Assembly (NCBI GenBank): GCA_049583635.1
Contig: JBAUWF010000083.1
Location: 1-64,000, forward strand
Source of the DNA: Dokdonella_A sp049583635
GTDB lineage: Bacteria; Pseudomonadota; Gammaproteobacteria; Xanthomonadales; Rhodanobacteraceae
Reading direction: 5' to 3'
DNA: 64,000 nucleotides
Shown here: piece after piece, positions 9,298 through 16,858 of the stretch
How positions within the stretch are numbered: position 1 is the first letter of the stretch
Layout: every line of letters starts with the position of its first letter
Translations under genes and position numbers: made by a program
The notes under the pieces: model-generated
What the model saw: the letters and a program-made list of their open reading frames with translations, nothing else
Told to the model about the DNA's origin: nothing
Databases searched by the model: none

Positions 9298-9346
9298 ACA
9301 GGGGTCAGAGTGCACCTTCCTAAAAGGTCGACTCTGAACACCCGGT
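9298..9346. repeat. RAYT-type REP hairpin, imperfect
   Basis: GGGGTCAGAGTGCACC is followed after nine bases by GGTCGACTCTGAACACCC, an imperfect inverted copy. It lies between the convergent DUF389 gene and the membrane protein gene at 9383-9943. A T-rich run (9362-9376) follows. Confidence 0.75.
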
Positions 9347-9382
9347 TCCGTTTCCCACACTATTTTTTATTTTTTTGGAATT

Positions 9383-9943
9383 TCACTTCGGCCAGAGCCA
9401 GGCAAAGATCGCGCCGGTGATCAGGCCGTAGATGATGCCGTCGATGACAGCCTTGGTGACGTTTTTCCAAGGTTCCCCCACCCAGATGCCCTGTGGTAAG
9501 GCACCGAAGGCGTAGGCCATGATGCCCACGGTGCCGGTGACCTGGAGCACGTGCAGGGCATCGGTACCGCGGGCCAGCGTGATGGCGCCGAGGTAGGCAC
9601 AGAAATAGGAGACCAGCAGGCAGAACACGAACCACTGCGCGAGGCTGGTGCCCATGTTGATCACGCCGTTGGCGCGTAGCGTCACCAGTCCCACCGGCCC
9701 TTGTTTGAACTTTTCCTGGGTCTCGGATTTTTTCATGTCTTCCATCTTGCAGGTTGGCAGCATGTACATGCCGGGGCCGGGATTGCCTTTGCGAATCGCG
9801 GCACGGACCTCATCCTCATTGGAGAAACTTCGATAGTCCGGCATGTGCCAGAATTTGAGCACCATGTGCAGGATGCTGCTGGCGATGAAGACGCCGACAG
9901 CTGAAAGCAGGATCGGAAGCCAGAGATGCATGGTCGAGATCAT
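9383..9943 (-). CDS. Hypothetical inner-membrane protein, four helices
   Basis: 186 residues. Hydrophobic segments lie at about 5-28, 103-122, 130-148 and 165-184, with a soluble loop rich in charged residues (about 35-90, with GNPGPGMYMLPTCKMEDMKKSE) after the first helix. ATG 9943 has GGGAG six bases upstream. The sequence looks like a real conserved protein, but I do not recognise a named family. The gene stands alone. Confidence 0.65.
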   Translation of the reverse strand: MISTMHLWLPILLSAVGVFIASSILHMVLKFWHMPDYRSFSNEDEVRAAIRKGNPGPGMYMLPTCKMEDMKKSETQEKFKQGPVGLVTLRANGVINMGTSLAQWFVFCLLVSYFCAYLGAITLARGTDALHVLQVTGTVGIMAYAFGALPQGIWVGEPWKNVTKAVIDGIIYGLITGAIFAWLWPK

Positions 9944-10035
9944 GGTGGACTCCCTGTTACTTGTTGGTGTGTTGGGTGAGGTTCGAGAATTCTACCCCGC
10001 GTTTGCAAAAGAAGGTGCAAGGCGGCAGCCTCGGG

Positions 10036-10085
10036 AAAACAGGGGTCAGAGTGCACTTTCTCCAGACGTGTCGCGCTTGGACGTA
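10036..10085. repeat. RAYT-type REP end with transposase tail remnant
   Basis: AAAACAGGGGTCAGAGTGCACTTTC is followed by CCAGACGTGTCG, the same flank found at 15406-15450. On the minus strand it reads TRLEKVHSDPCF, as at the other RAYT end. The inverted partner is missing, and the sequence runs straight into an HNH nuclease remnant. Confidence 0.7.
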
Positions 10086-10099
10086 TCGTTCTTGCGCGG

Positions 10100-10317
10100 A
10101 CGGATGAAACGCGCCGCGTTGGGCCGATGGACCAGCGGTAAAGCACATCCACGCAGAGCGACGGATGCACCAGCATTTGGCCATCGTCCTCGAAGGTGAG
10201 GAGTTCCTCGTCGAAGAGCGTGTCAACATGAACCGACAACAATATGCCGTTGTGGCCGTTGATGCGTTCGGCATTGCCGGCTTCCCGCCAGGGTTTGAAA
10301 ACGCCGCCCCGGCGCGT
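10100..10317 (-). pseudogene. HNH endonuclease, C-terminal remnant
   Basis: The minus-strand frame reads FKPWREAGNAERINGHNG, then ILLSVHVDTLFDEELLTF, then EDDGQMLVHPSL. This is the usual end of HNH nucleases linked to restriction systems (NG-LLS-HLD-LFD-GLI-F-DDG-LLV pattern). The upstream Cys and His metal ligands are gone, and the tail merges with the RAYT repeat at 10036-10085, so the repeat probably truncated the gene. Confidence 0.55.
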
Positions 10318-10483
10318 GGTGGTCCATGCGGACCCAGTTCCCGGCTTCGTCAGGAAACCCTGCGATTCAAACGGCTGATTGCCTCATCCGTTTTTTGGCG
10401 GTTTCCGTGCATGGCTCTGCTGCGTACCATGCAAGGTGCGGCGTCGAGTCGCTTCGATTCGTTTTCGAAGGGGGGGTTCCAAG

Positions 10484-11140
10484 GTGAAGATCTCACGTTT
10501 TCTGTCGGCGGTTTGTTGCGTGATGTTGCTGGCAGGTTGCGCCACTAATCGCAGCTACATGCGCCTTGACATTTCACACAGTTCGGCCACGGTCACGAAG
10601 CCCACCGGGAAGGCGGTGGTCATCGACGCCGTTCAGGACGCACGCAAATTCGAAGACGATCCGTCGGATCCGAGCGTGCCTTCACTCAAGAAAGGAGACG
10701 ACTACAAGCTGGACGCCGAGCGGCGCAAACGCGCCATCGCGCGCAAGCGCAACAGCTGGGGCAGGGCGATGGGCGATATCGTGCTCGAAGATGGCCAGAC
10801 GGTGGAGACGCTCACGCGCGATCTTGTCACGGACGGATTCGCCCGTCATGGATACCAGGTACTCGCATCGAATGCGTCGCCCCCGGCCGATGCCGTCCAT
10901 GTCGATGTCACGATCGATGAATTCTGGGCATGGTTCACGCCGGGAATGTGGACAGTGGACATGGAAGGCAAGATCCATACCTTGATTCGAACTTCCACGG
11001 GCGTGCAGCTGGACGTGCGCGCTTACGGCAAGAATTCGGGCGGGTCCGGAAAGGAGGCCAACTGGCGCGAGGCCTTCGATCGCACCTTCAGGGATTACGC
11101 AGCACGCTTCGACGAAGCGTTCAGCCGTTCGGGGATGTGA
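10484..11140 (+). CDS. Putative outer-membrane lipoprotein
   Basis: 218 residues. GTG 10484 was chosen because it has an AGGGGGG ribosome site about seven bases upstream and gives a clean lipoprotein signal, FLSAVCCVMLLAGC, with lipobox LAGC at the cysteine near residue 19. The mature part carries VVIDAVQDARKFEDDP and a middle VETLTRDLVTDGFARHGYQV, resembling YajG-like lipoproteins, but this is a weak match. Longer starts back to 10379 add a non-secretory Arg-rich leader. Function unknown. Confidence 0.75.
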   Translation: MKISRFLSAVCCVMLLAGCATNRSYMRLDISHSSATVTKPTGKAVVIDAVQDARKFEDDPSDPSVPSLKKGDDYKLDAERRKRAIARKRNSWGRAMGDIVLEDGQTVETLTRDLVTDGFARHGYQVLASNASPPADAVHVDVTIDEFWAWFTPGMWTVDMEGKIHTLIRTSTGVQLDVRAYGKNSGGSGKEANWREAFDRTFRDYAARFDEAFSRSGM

Positions 11141-11160
11141 GCCAAACAGGGCTCAGAGGA

Positions 11161-11385
11161 TCAAATCGGGCAATACTTGTCGCGGCGCTCGGCCGGCGCC
11201 CGCAGAATCTGGCTCAGGTAGTACCCGAGCAGATCGCGCGCAAGCCCGGCGTGCGCCGCCGGAACGAGATTGCCGGCGTCGTGCAGCCAGGCGTCGCTGC
11301 AGGAAGCGACGCTTGCCGGAGCGGCTGCGCAGCGGAGCAGCGCGTCGAATGCGTGCCGGTAGCGGTGAAACGCGGCATGATTCAT
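11161..11385 (-). CDS. Doubtful small ORF (74 aa)
   Basis: The C-terminal half (ARDLLGYYLSQILRAPAERR) looks protein-like, but there is no clear ribosome site and no known family. It starts just after a degenerate GGGCTCAGAG repeat and fills a 410-base gap that otherwise holds nothing I can name. It could equally be a remnant. Confidence 0.3.
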   Translation of the reverse strand: MNHAAFHRYRHAFDALLRCAAAPASVASCSDAWLHDAGNLVPAAHAGLARDLLGYYLSQILRAPAERRDKYCPI

Positions 11386-11551
11386 TGGTGTGCCGTGGCC
11401 CGGTACCTATGGCCTGTATTTGCTGCCTTGGATTGAGGGGCCGCGGGGTCGCGATTGGTCAGGAATCGGGAAGCGCCGGGTGCCCGAGCGGGGATTAACA
11501 TGACGGTTCGATCCACACCGAGCCCGATTCCTGCGAGTGAAGGAAAACATC

Positions 11552-12037
11552 ATGGCGGAAAAGAAACCTGCAAAAGCGGGCACGCGGCAATCCACCAAAA
11601 GCACCGGCAAGTCGGCCAAAGGATTCACGGCCGAAGAACGCGCTGCAATGTGCGAGCGCGTCCGGGAGCTGAAGGCGGAAGCGCGCGCGAAGAAGAACAA
11701 GGCGGAAGGCGAAAGCAAAGTGCTCGCGAGCATCGCCAGGATGCCGGAACCGGACCGCGCGATCGCCGGGCGGCTGCACGCCATCATCAAGGCCAACGCG
11801 CCGGATCTCTCCCCGAAAACCTGGTATGGCATGCCCGCCTATGCCAACCAGGACGACAAGGTCGTGTGCTTCTTCCGCCCTGCGCACAAGTTCAAGGACA
11901 GGTACGCGACCTTCGGCTTCAACGACAAGGCCAAGCTCGACGAAGGCAACATGTGGCCGACCGCCTTCGCGCTGAAGAAACTGACCACAGCCGAAGAGAA
12001 GCGGATCGCCGCGCTGGTGAACCAAGCGGTCGGTTGA
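11552..12037 (+). CDS. DUF1801 / YdhG-like domain protein
   Basis: 161 residues. A Lys/Ala-rich N-terminus (about 1-60) leads into a domain with LHAIIKANAPDLSPKTWYGMPAY, then VCFFRPAHKFKDRYATFGF and ALKKLTTAEEKRIAALV. This matches the YdhG/CyaY-like DUF1801 fold. Function unknown. ATG 11552 has AAGGA eight bases upstream. ATG 11537 lies inside the ribosome-site region and is less likely. It converges on trxC. Confidence 0.75.
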   Translation: MAEKKPAKAGTRQSTKSTGKSAKGFTAEERAAMCERVRELKAEARAKKNKAEGESKVLASIARMPEPDRAIAGRLHAIIKANAPDLSPKTWYGMPAYANQDDKVVCFFRPAHKFKDRYATFGFNDKAKLDEGNMWPTAFALKKLTTAEEKRIAALVNQAVG

Positions 12038-12079
12038 AAGGGTCCCGCTGCACGCGACGCCCGCTATCCGGCGACTTGC

Positions 12080-12517
12080 TCAGGCTCCATGGCCTCGCGC
12101 CCATTGCACGATGCCGGCGCTGTTCATCGCGCCGGCCTGGCGCGCCACTTCGCGGCCGCCGCGGAAAAGCGCCATGGTGGGAATGCTGCGGATGCCGTAG
12201 CGGGCACCGAGTGCCTCCTCCGCTTGCGTGTCGACCTTGACCAGCCGCACGCGCGGCTCGAGTTGCGCCGCCGCTTGCGCAAATTGCGGCGCCATCATCT
12301 TGCACGGGCCGCACCACGGCGCCCAGAAGTCCACCAGCACCGGGATGTCGTTGCTGGCCAGGTGTTTCTGGAAGCTGGCTTCGCTCACTTCCAGCGGTTT
12401 GCCCTGGAACAGCGGCTGGTGGCACTTGCCGCACGCGGGCGCTGCGCCCAAACGCTCGGGCGGCAGGCGGTTCACCGCTTCGCAGTGCGGGCAGACGATA
12501 TGCAGTGCGTCGCTCAT
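12080..12517 (-). CDS. trxC: Thioredoxin 2
   Basis: 145 residues. An N-terminal zinc-binding module with two CxxC pairs (CPHCEAVNRLPPERLG and ACGKCHQPLF) is followed by a thioredoxin fold with the active site FWAPWCGPCKMM and the cis-Pro segment IRSIPTMALF. This arrangement and length define TrxC, a cytoplasmic disulfide reductase often induced by oxidative stress. ATG 12517 follows a GAGGG sequence. No OxyR site was looked for in detail. Confidence 0.95.
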   Translation of the reverse strand: MSDALHIVCPHCEAVNRLPPERLGAAPACGKCHQPLFQGKPLEVSEASFQKHLASNDIPVLVDFWAPWCGPCKMMAPQFAQAAAQLEPRVRLVKVDTQAEEALGARYGIRSIPTMALFRGGREVARQAGAMNSAGIVQWARGHGA

Positions 12518-12717
12518 GGTTGACCCTCAGGCCGGGTGGCCCTGGTGTGGACATGCGACCGATATGGAGGCGGAACCTTCGCAGGGAAGGGGCGGGAAAG
12601 CGAGCGAAGCGGCTGGCCGACCCGCCGGTTGATGCCGATCAACAGAGGCCCCTCGCTGTCGCCCGACGATGGCCGGATTGCAATTCGCGGCCGTGAAGGA
12701 ATCGAGGACAAGAAACA

Positions 12718-12928
12718 GGAACAGGGGGTCAGGTTGCACTTTCCGCCGTTGGTTGGCAGCGTCACGCGTTGGATGATGTGCCGCGGAACGCCGCCCAAAT
12801 CGAGTCGTGGTCTGCGCGGCGTGGATATCATGTATGTGGGGATATCCACGCGTTGCGCGTGGTGTTGGCGTTGTCTGTAGGCTTGCGCGGCCGGTTCGTG
12901 TCGGAAAGTGCACTCTGACCCCGGTTTT
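12718..12928 (-). mobile_element. Miniature RAYT-derived element (N-terminus only)
   Basis: The left end ACAGGGGGTCAGGTTGCACTTTCC (12721-12744) and the right end GGAAAGTGCACTCTGACCCC (12903-12922) are near-perfect inverted copies. Inside, the minus strand reads STPRRPRLDLGGVPRHIIQR, the standard N-terminus of a RAYT transposase, then drops straight into the element end. The catalytic core is deleted. A GCGTGGATATC hairpin (12819-12851, 11-bp arms) lies within, so it is a non-autonomous miniature element. Confidence 0.75.
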
Positions 12929-13011
12929 GCGGGAGGGGGAAACCTCCTCTCACTGCTACTATCATGTAATGACGCTGCACGCACACGACCCTAGGCCGTC
13001 TCCCGGAGCAG

Positions 13012-13686
13012 ATGGCGGGAAACATCATCATCGATGGCGGGCCGGTTTCGGTGACCGCTGAAAACGTGCTCAGGGGCTCGACGGCTGACGCCGAACAGGC
13101 GGCGGAAAGCATCCGGTCGAACCCTCGAGGTTCGACGACGGATCAGGATGAGCTCATTGCCGATGTTCTGGCGGGAGACCGCAAGGCGATCGCGGTTCTC
13201 GTGGAGACATCCACCGATGCGGTGTACAGTTTTCTGTCCCGACGGATCGATCAGCAAGAAGTGGTCGAAGAGCTTTGTCAGGAAGTGTTTGTTGCCGCCT
13301 GGCCTCAACTTGGACGATTTCGAAAGGAGGCGAGCCTGACAACCTGGTTCTGTGCGATCGCGCGCCACAAGGTGGCGGACTACTACAGTCGGCGGCTTCG
13401 GGAAGTACAGCAAGACGATGCGGATGAAGAGAATCGCGGGGCACATCCTGAACCGACGCAGGTTATTGACTTCGAGGCAAGCGTCGATCGCCAGCGGACG
13501 GATGCGAAAATTCGGGACATTCTGTTGCGGATGCCCGAACGCTACCGGATAGTTCTCCGCTGGCGATACTGGAACCACCGATCTCTGGGTGAAATCGCCG
13601 AGATGACTGGAAAGACCGAAAAAGCGGTGGAACGGTTACTGGCGCGGGCGCGCGCCGATTTTGCGCGGAGGTGGAACCGTGAATAA
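13012..13686 (+). CDS. ECF-type RNA polymerase sigma factor
   Basis: 224 residues. Region 2 (about 50-120) has the core-binding motif VVEELCQEVFVAAWPQLGRF and TTWFCAIARHKVADYY. Region 4 (about 165-222) has LLRMPERYRIVLRWRYWN followed by a helix-turn-helix (SLGEIAEMTGKTEKAVERLL). It directs polymerase to a small regulon. The N-terminal 40 residues are outside the usual domain. GGAG lies three bases before ATG 13012. The stop overlaps the next gene by eight bases, which implies co-translation with a likely regulator of its activity. Confidence 0.9.
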   Translation: MAGNIIIDGGPVSVTAENVLRGSTADAEQAAESIRSNPRGSTTDQDELIADVLAGDRKAIAVLVETSTDAVYSFLSRRIDQQEVVEELCQEVFVAAWPQLGRFRKEASLTTWFCAIARHKVADYYSRRLREVQQDDADEENRGAHPEPTQVIDFEASVDRQRTDAKIRDILLRMPERYRIVLRWRYWNHRSLGEIAEMTGKTEKAVERLLARARADFARRWNRE

Positions 13687-14011
13687 GCGGCCTGCAATTG
13701 CCGACGACCAGTTCTTCCAGAATCTGGCCGACGACGAAGACATTGCCGTGTCCGCGCCGGCTCGTTTGAAGGCAAGGATCCATTCGGCACTTGTCAGGGA
13801 GTCCCAGAAGGAGTCTTCACTGCGAGCGCTTTCCGAAACCCGCCGGGCAGGGTACGAGCTTTGCCGCTGGGAGAAGGTGATGCAGGTCGTACCGGGGGCG
13901 GGAAGTATCAATCAGTGCCGCTTTTGCCACGCTCGCGTGTTGGCCGAGACCCTGGCGCACGCGCCGCTCCCGTGGTCCGGCTGTCCCTACGCGCAGTTTC
14001 ATCGGCCGTAA
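13679..14011 (+). CDS. Cys-rich partner of the ECF sigma factor, possible anti-sigma factor
   Basis: 110 residues from GTG 13679, which overlaps the sigma gene and has GGAGG eight bases upstream. The N-terminal half is acidic and helical (APARLKARIHSALVRE). The C-terminal half holds C62, C80, C83-H84 and C102, with the CxxCH in QCRFCHARV. The setting suggests control of the sigma factor through a metal, heme or thiol. There is no membrane helix and no signal peptide, so a c-type heme is unlikely. The anti-sigma role is inference. Confidence 0.75.
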   Translation: MNKRPAIADDQFFQNLADDEDIAVSAPARLKARIHSALVRESQKESSLRALSETRRAGYELCRWEKVMQVVPGAGSINQCRFCHARVLAETLAHAPLPWSGCPYAQFHRP

Positions 14012-14025
14012 GTCGGCGCAATCAA

Positions 14026-14080
14026 AACCCGGGGTCAGAGTGCATTTTCCCGCGCCAGGAAATTCGACTCCGACCCCGGC
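14026..14080. repeat. RAYT-type REP hairpin
   Basis: CCCGGGGTCAGAGTGCATTTTCC is followed by GGAAATTCGACTCCGACCCCGG, an imperfect inverted copy. It lies 15 bases after the sigma-partner stop and may also end that transcript. Confidence 0.8.
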
Positions 14081-14170
14081 TTGGTCCGCAGTTCGCGCAA
14101 GCGGCAAAAATGCCGATTGCGGGGCTCTGAGTTCCATTCGCACGCGTTGATCCGAATACCCGGCGAGTTA

Positions 14171-14184
14171 TTGATCTGGATCAA
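14171..14184. promoter_or_regulatory. FNR/ANR box upstream of cytochrome c peroxidase
   Basis: TTGATCTGGATCAA is a perfect match to the FNR/ANR/DNR consensus TTGAT-N4-ATCAA. It lies 157 bases before the peroxidase start. Activation by Anr of di-heme cytochrome c peroxidase under low oxygen is well known in Pseudomonas. The same logic here is inferred. Confidence 0.75.
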
Positions 14185-14340
14185 GCGATTGTTTTGCGTG
14201 CGGAGCAGCATGTGCGGGTCAGCCGGGTGTGCGCTGCGGCGCATCGGCGACGAGGTGGATCGGAACGCCTCTTGCCCGGCGCTCCCGCTGCTGTGACATG
14301 CAACAGCGGTCCAATTCGTGTTCGATCAGGAGGGATCCTC

Positions 14341-15387
14341 ATGCTCATGCGTCCTCTCATAGCCGTCCCATTGATCGCTCTGGGTTGCCTGGCAACCGCT
14401 CAGGCATGGTCGCAATCCGCGTTGCTCAAGCAGGCTCAGGCTCTGTTCAAACCAATACCCGCCCAGCCACCGACGTTACCGGGCAACGCCGCAACGCCCG
14501 CCAAGGTGGCTCTCGGCAAAATGTTGTATTTCGAACCGCGCTTGTCCGAGAGCCATTCGATCAGCTGCAACTCCTGCCACATGATCGGGATGGGTGGCGT
14601 CGATCTGCAGGAGACGTCGCTGGGCCATCGCTGGCAACATGGCGGGCGCAATGCACCGACGGTCTACAACGCGGTGTTCGATGTCGCCCAGTTCTGGGAC
14701 GGGCGGGCAAAGGATCTCGAACAGCAGGCCGGCGGGCCGCTCGTCAATCCGGTCGAGATGGACACGACCGAGGCGCACGTCGTGGAGCAACTCAAGGGCA
14801 TCCCCGGTTACGCACCGGTATTTTCAAAGGCGTTTCCGGGAGAAGCCGATCCCATCACCTTCGCCAACGTGCGCAAGGCAATCGCTGTGTTCGAGGCGAC
14901 GCTTATCACACCGAACGCGCCGTTCGACCGCTATCTCGACGGCAACGCCAAGGCACTCGACAGCGGTCAGTTGCAGGGCCTTTCCCTGTTCGTCAACAAA
15001 GGTTGTATCGCTTGCCACAATGGCATCAACATCGGCGGCGGCATGTATGCCCCATTTGGCGTGGTCGAACGCCCCGGCGCGGATATCCTGCCACTTGGGG
15101 ACAAGGGTCGATTCGCCGTCACCAAAACGGTGAGCGACGAGTACGTGTTTCGCGTACCGTCGTTGCGCAACGTCACGCTGACCGCTCCCTACTTCCATAC
15201 CGGCAAGGTCTGGGACCTGCGCCAGGCTGTCGCAATCATGGGCACCAGCCAACTAGGCGCCCAGCTCACCGATGACGAGATCGACAAGATAACGCAGTTT
15301 CTGGGCTCACTCAGCGGCGAGCAACCGAAGGTCACGCTGCCGATCCTTCCGCCCAGCGTTACCGAAACGTCGCGCCCCAAACCTTAG
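14341..15387 (+). CDS. Di-heme cytochrome c peroxidase
   Basis: 348 residues. A signal peptide (about 1-25, MRPLIAVPLIALGCLATAQAWS) sends it to the periplasm. Two c-heme motifs are present, CNSCH in the N-terminal half and CIACH near residue 220, with the usual GKMLYFEPRLSESHSISC, PTVYNAVFDVAQFWDGR and RVPSLRNVTLTAPYFHTG segments of bacterial CcpA/MauG-type peroxidases. It reduces hydrogen peroxide with electrons from small cytochromes or azurin. ATG 14341 has a strong AGGAGGG site. Control by an FNR/ANR box at 14171-14184 is likely. Confidence 0.93.
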   Translation: MLMRPLIAVPLIALGCLATAQAWSQSALLKQAQALFKPIPAQPPTLPGNAATPAKVALGKMLYFEPRLSESHSISCNSCHMIGMGGVDLQETSLGHRWQHGGRNAPTVYNAVFDVAQFWDGRAKDLEQQAGGPLVNPVEMDTTEAHVVEQLKGIPGYAPVFSKAFPGEADPITFANVRKAIAVFEATLITPNAPFDRYLDGNAKALDSGQLQGLSLFVNKGCIACHNGINIGGGMYAPFGVVERPGADILPLGDKGRFAVTKTVSDEYVFRVPSLRNVTLTAPYFHTGKVWDLRQAVAIMGTSQLGAQLTDDEIDKITQFLGSLSGEQPKVTLPILPPSVTETSRPKP

Positions 15388-15405
15388 GCGGCTGGAGTGC
15401 GCCGG

Positions 15406-15810
15406 AAAACAAGGGGTCAGAGTGCACTTTCTCCAGACGTGTCGTGCTTGGACCTAGCGTTGTTGGGCGGACGGCCGATCTTGGCGCGGCGGCGCGGCCG
15501 GATAGTTGGGCTTCGATGGCCAGACGGAAGTGGTCGGGACCGAGGGCGTGTCGGCGCTGCAGGTGGGTGCGGATGGCGTTGATGTCGTTCCGGGAAGCGT
15601 TCCATCGGGAGTGCTCGCCAGGCGATACATCGTGCTCGCTGCTGGTGCCGAGCGAGAGATAGCTGGCGTGCGGCCGCACCAGCGGATCGTCACGGCCGAA
15701 GGCGCTGCAGGCGTGGCTTGACCACGGGCAGGGGTAGAGAAGTGGGTCGGCGGTCATGCGGGCGCGAACGGGGTTGAGTTTGATATAGCGCTGGCAGTGC
15801 AGCCATCGGT
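15406..15810 (-). pseudogene. REP-associated transposase, C-terminal remnant with REP end
   Basis: The minus strand reads QRYIKLNPVRARMTADPLLY, then PCPWSSHACSAFGRDDPLV and RPHASYLSLG, and after a garbled stretch AIRTHLQRRHALGPDHF. It ends at the repeat GGGGTCAGAGTGCACTTTC (15413-15431). NPVRARM, the PWSSH motif and the final helix are typical of RAYT proteins. The catalytic N-terminus is missing and the YLSLG-to-AIRTH join has lost the normal spacing. It fills most of the 604-base gap before the ZIP gene. Confidence 0.8.
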
Positions 15811-15991
15811 TTGCATTTGATCGCCTCCGTCACCATCTTGGCGCTTGTTGTGGGCGTCATCATTCCGAGGGTTGCATCCCTCTCCCGTGGGAGAGCACTC
15901 GTGCGCCAAAGGCAGGTGGGAAGTGTGGGGTTGTCGCCGTCGTGATGGCCATCCTGGTGTGGGCGGGCTGTCCAGGATCAGGGGCTGACGC

Positions 15992-16726
15992 ATGCACGTA
16001 AGCACGACCGTCCTGTTGGTGAGCCTCGCTACGTTCGTCTCGACTCTCGTGGGCGGCTTGTTTGCGCTCCGACTGCGAGACCGCCTGCACTTGGTCCTGG
16101 GCTTCAGCGGCGGCGCGGTTCTGGGTGTCGTGCTGTTTGACCTGATTCCGGAGGCGATCTCGTTAGCCGGAGTTCGCTTCGGTGCCCCGGTCACCATGGC
16201 GGTGCTCACGGTGGGCTTTCTCGCCTACATGGTGCTGGATCGCGTCGTCGTGCTGCACGGCGGACCGGATGCCGCAACACCGCGATCGGCGCGACGCGGC
16301 GTGCTGGGTGCCGGGAGCCTGTGTGTGCATAGCTTTCTTGATGGCTTCTCGATCGGACTTGCTTTCAAGGTGTCTGCATCCGTGGGTGCGGTCGTTGCCG
16401 TTGCCGTGCTGGTTCACGATTTCTCCGACGGGATCAACACGGTCGGCCTGATTCTCAAGAACAAAGGCAGCGATCGGAATGCGTTTCGATGGCTGTTGGC
16501 TGACTCGATTTCGCCTATCGTCGGGGCCGCATCCACGCTGATGTTCACGCTGCAGGGGCCAATACTCGGACTGGGGCTGGCGGCTTTCGCGGGGTTCTTC
16601 CTCTATATCGGAGCGAGCGATCTCGTGCCCGAGAGCTACCACGAACATCCCAAGCGGTTGACCACCTTCATGACGATTCTTGGTGTCGCAGTTATGTTCG
16701 TGGCCATCCGGTTTGCCAGTGGCTGA
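15992..16726 (+). CDS. ZIP family metal transporter
   Basis: 244 residues with seven or eight membrane helices. The metal-path helices carry HSFLDGFSIG (about residue 112) and HDFSDGIN (about 142), the two signature motifs of ZIP permeases, which import zinc or related divalent ions. A cytoplasmic loop without a long His run separates helices 3 and 4. ATG 15992 has no strong ribosome site. No zinc-responsive operator was recognised. It converges on the large GGDEF/EAL gene. Confidence 0.88.
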   Translation: MHVSTTVLLVSLATFVSTLVGGLFALRLRDRLHLVLGFSGGAVLGVVLFDLIPEAISLAGVRFGAPVTMAVLTVGFLAYMVLDRVVVLHGGPDAATPRSARRGVLGAGSLCVHSFLDGFSIGLAFKVSASVGAVVAVAVLVHDFSDGINTVGLILKNKGSDRNAFRWLLADSISPIVGAASTLMFTLQGPILGLGLAAFAGFFLYIGASDLVPESYHEHPKRLTTFMTILGVAVMFVAIRFASG

Positions 16727-16858
16727 TCGCTGTCCAGCCCGGTCAAAGGCAGCAGCAAGACCAAACCGGGGGCAGAGTAGGTTGGCGCCGTCTGGCGACG
16801 CGGCGAGTCCACTCGATCAATTGGGCCTCTCCCCGCGAAAGCGAGCTGGAACCCAGGG

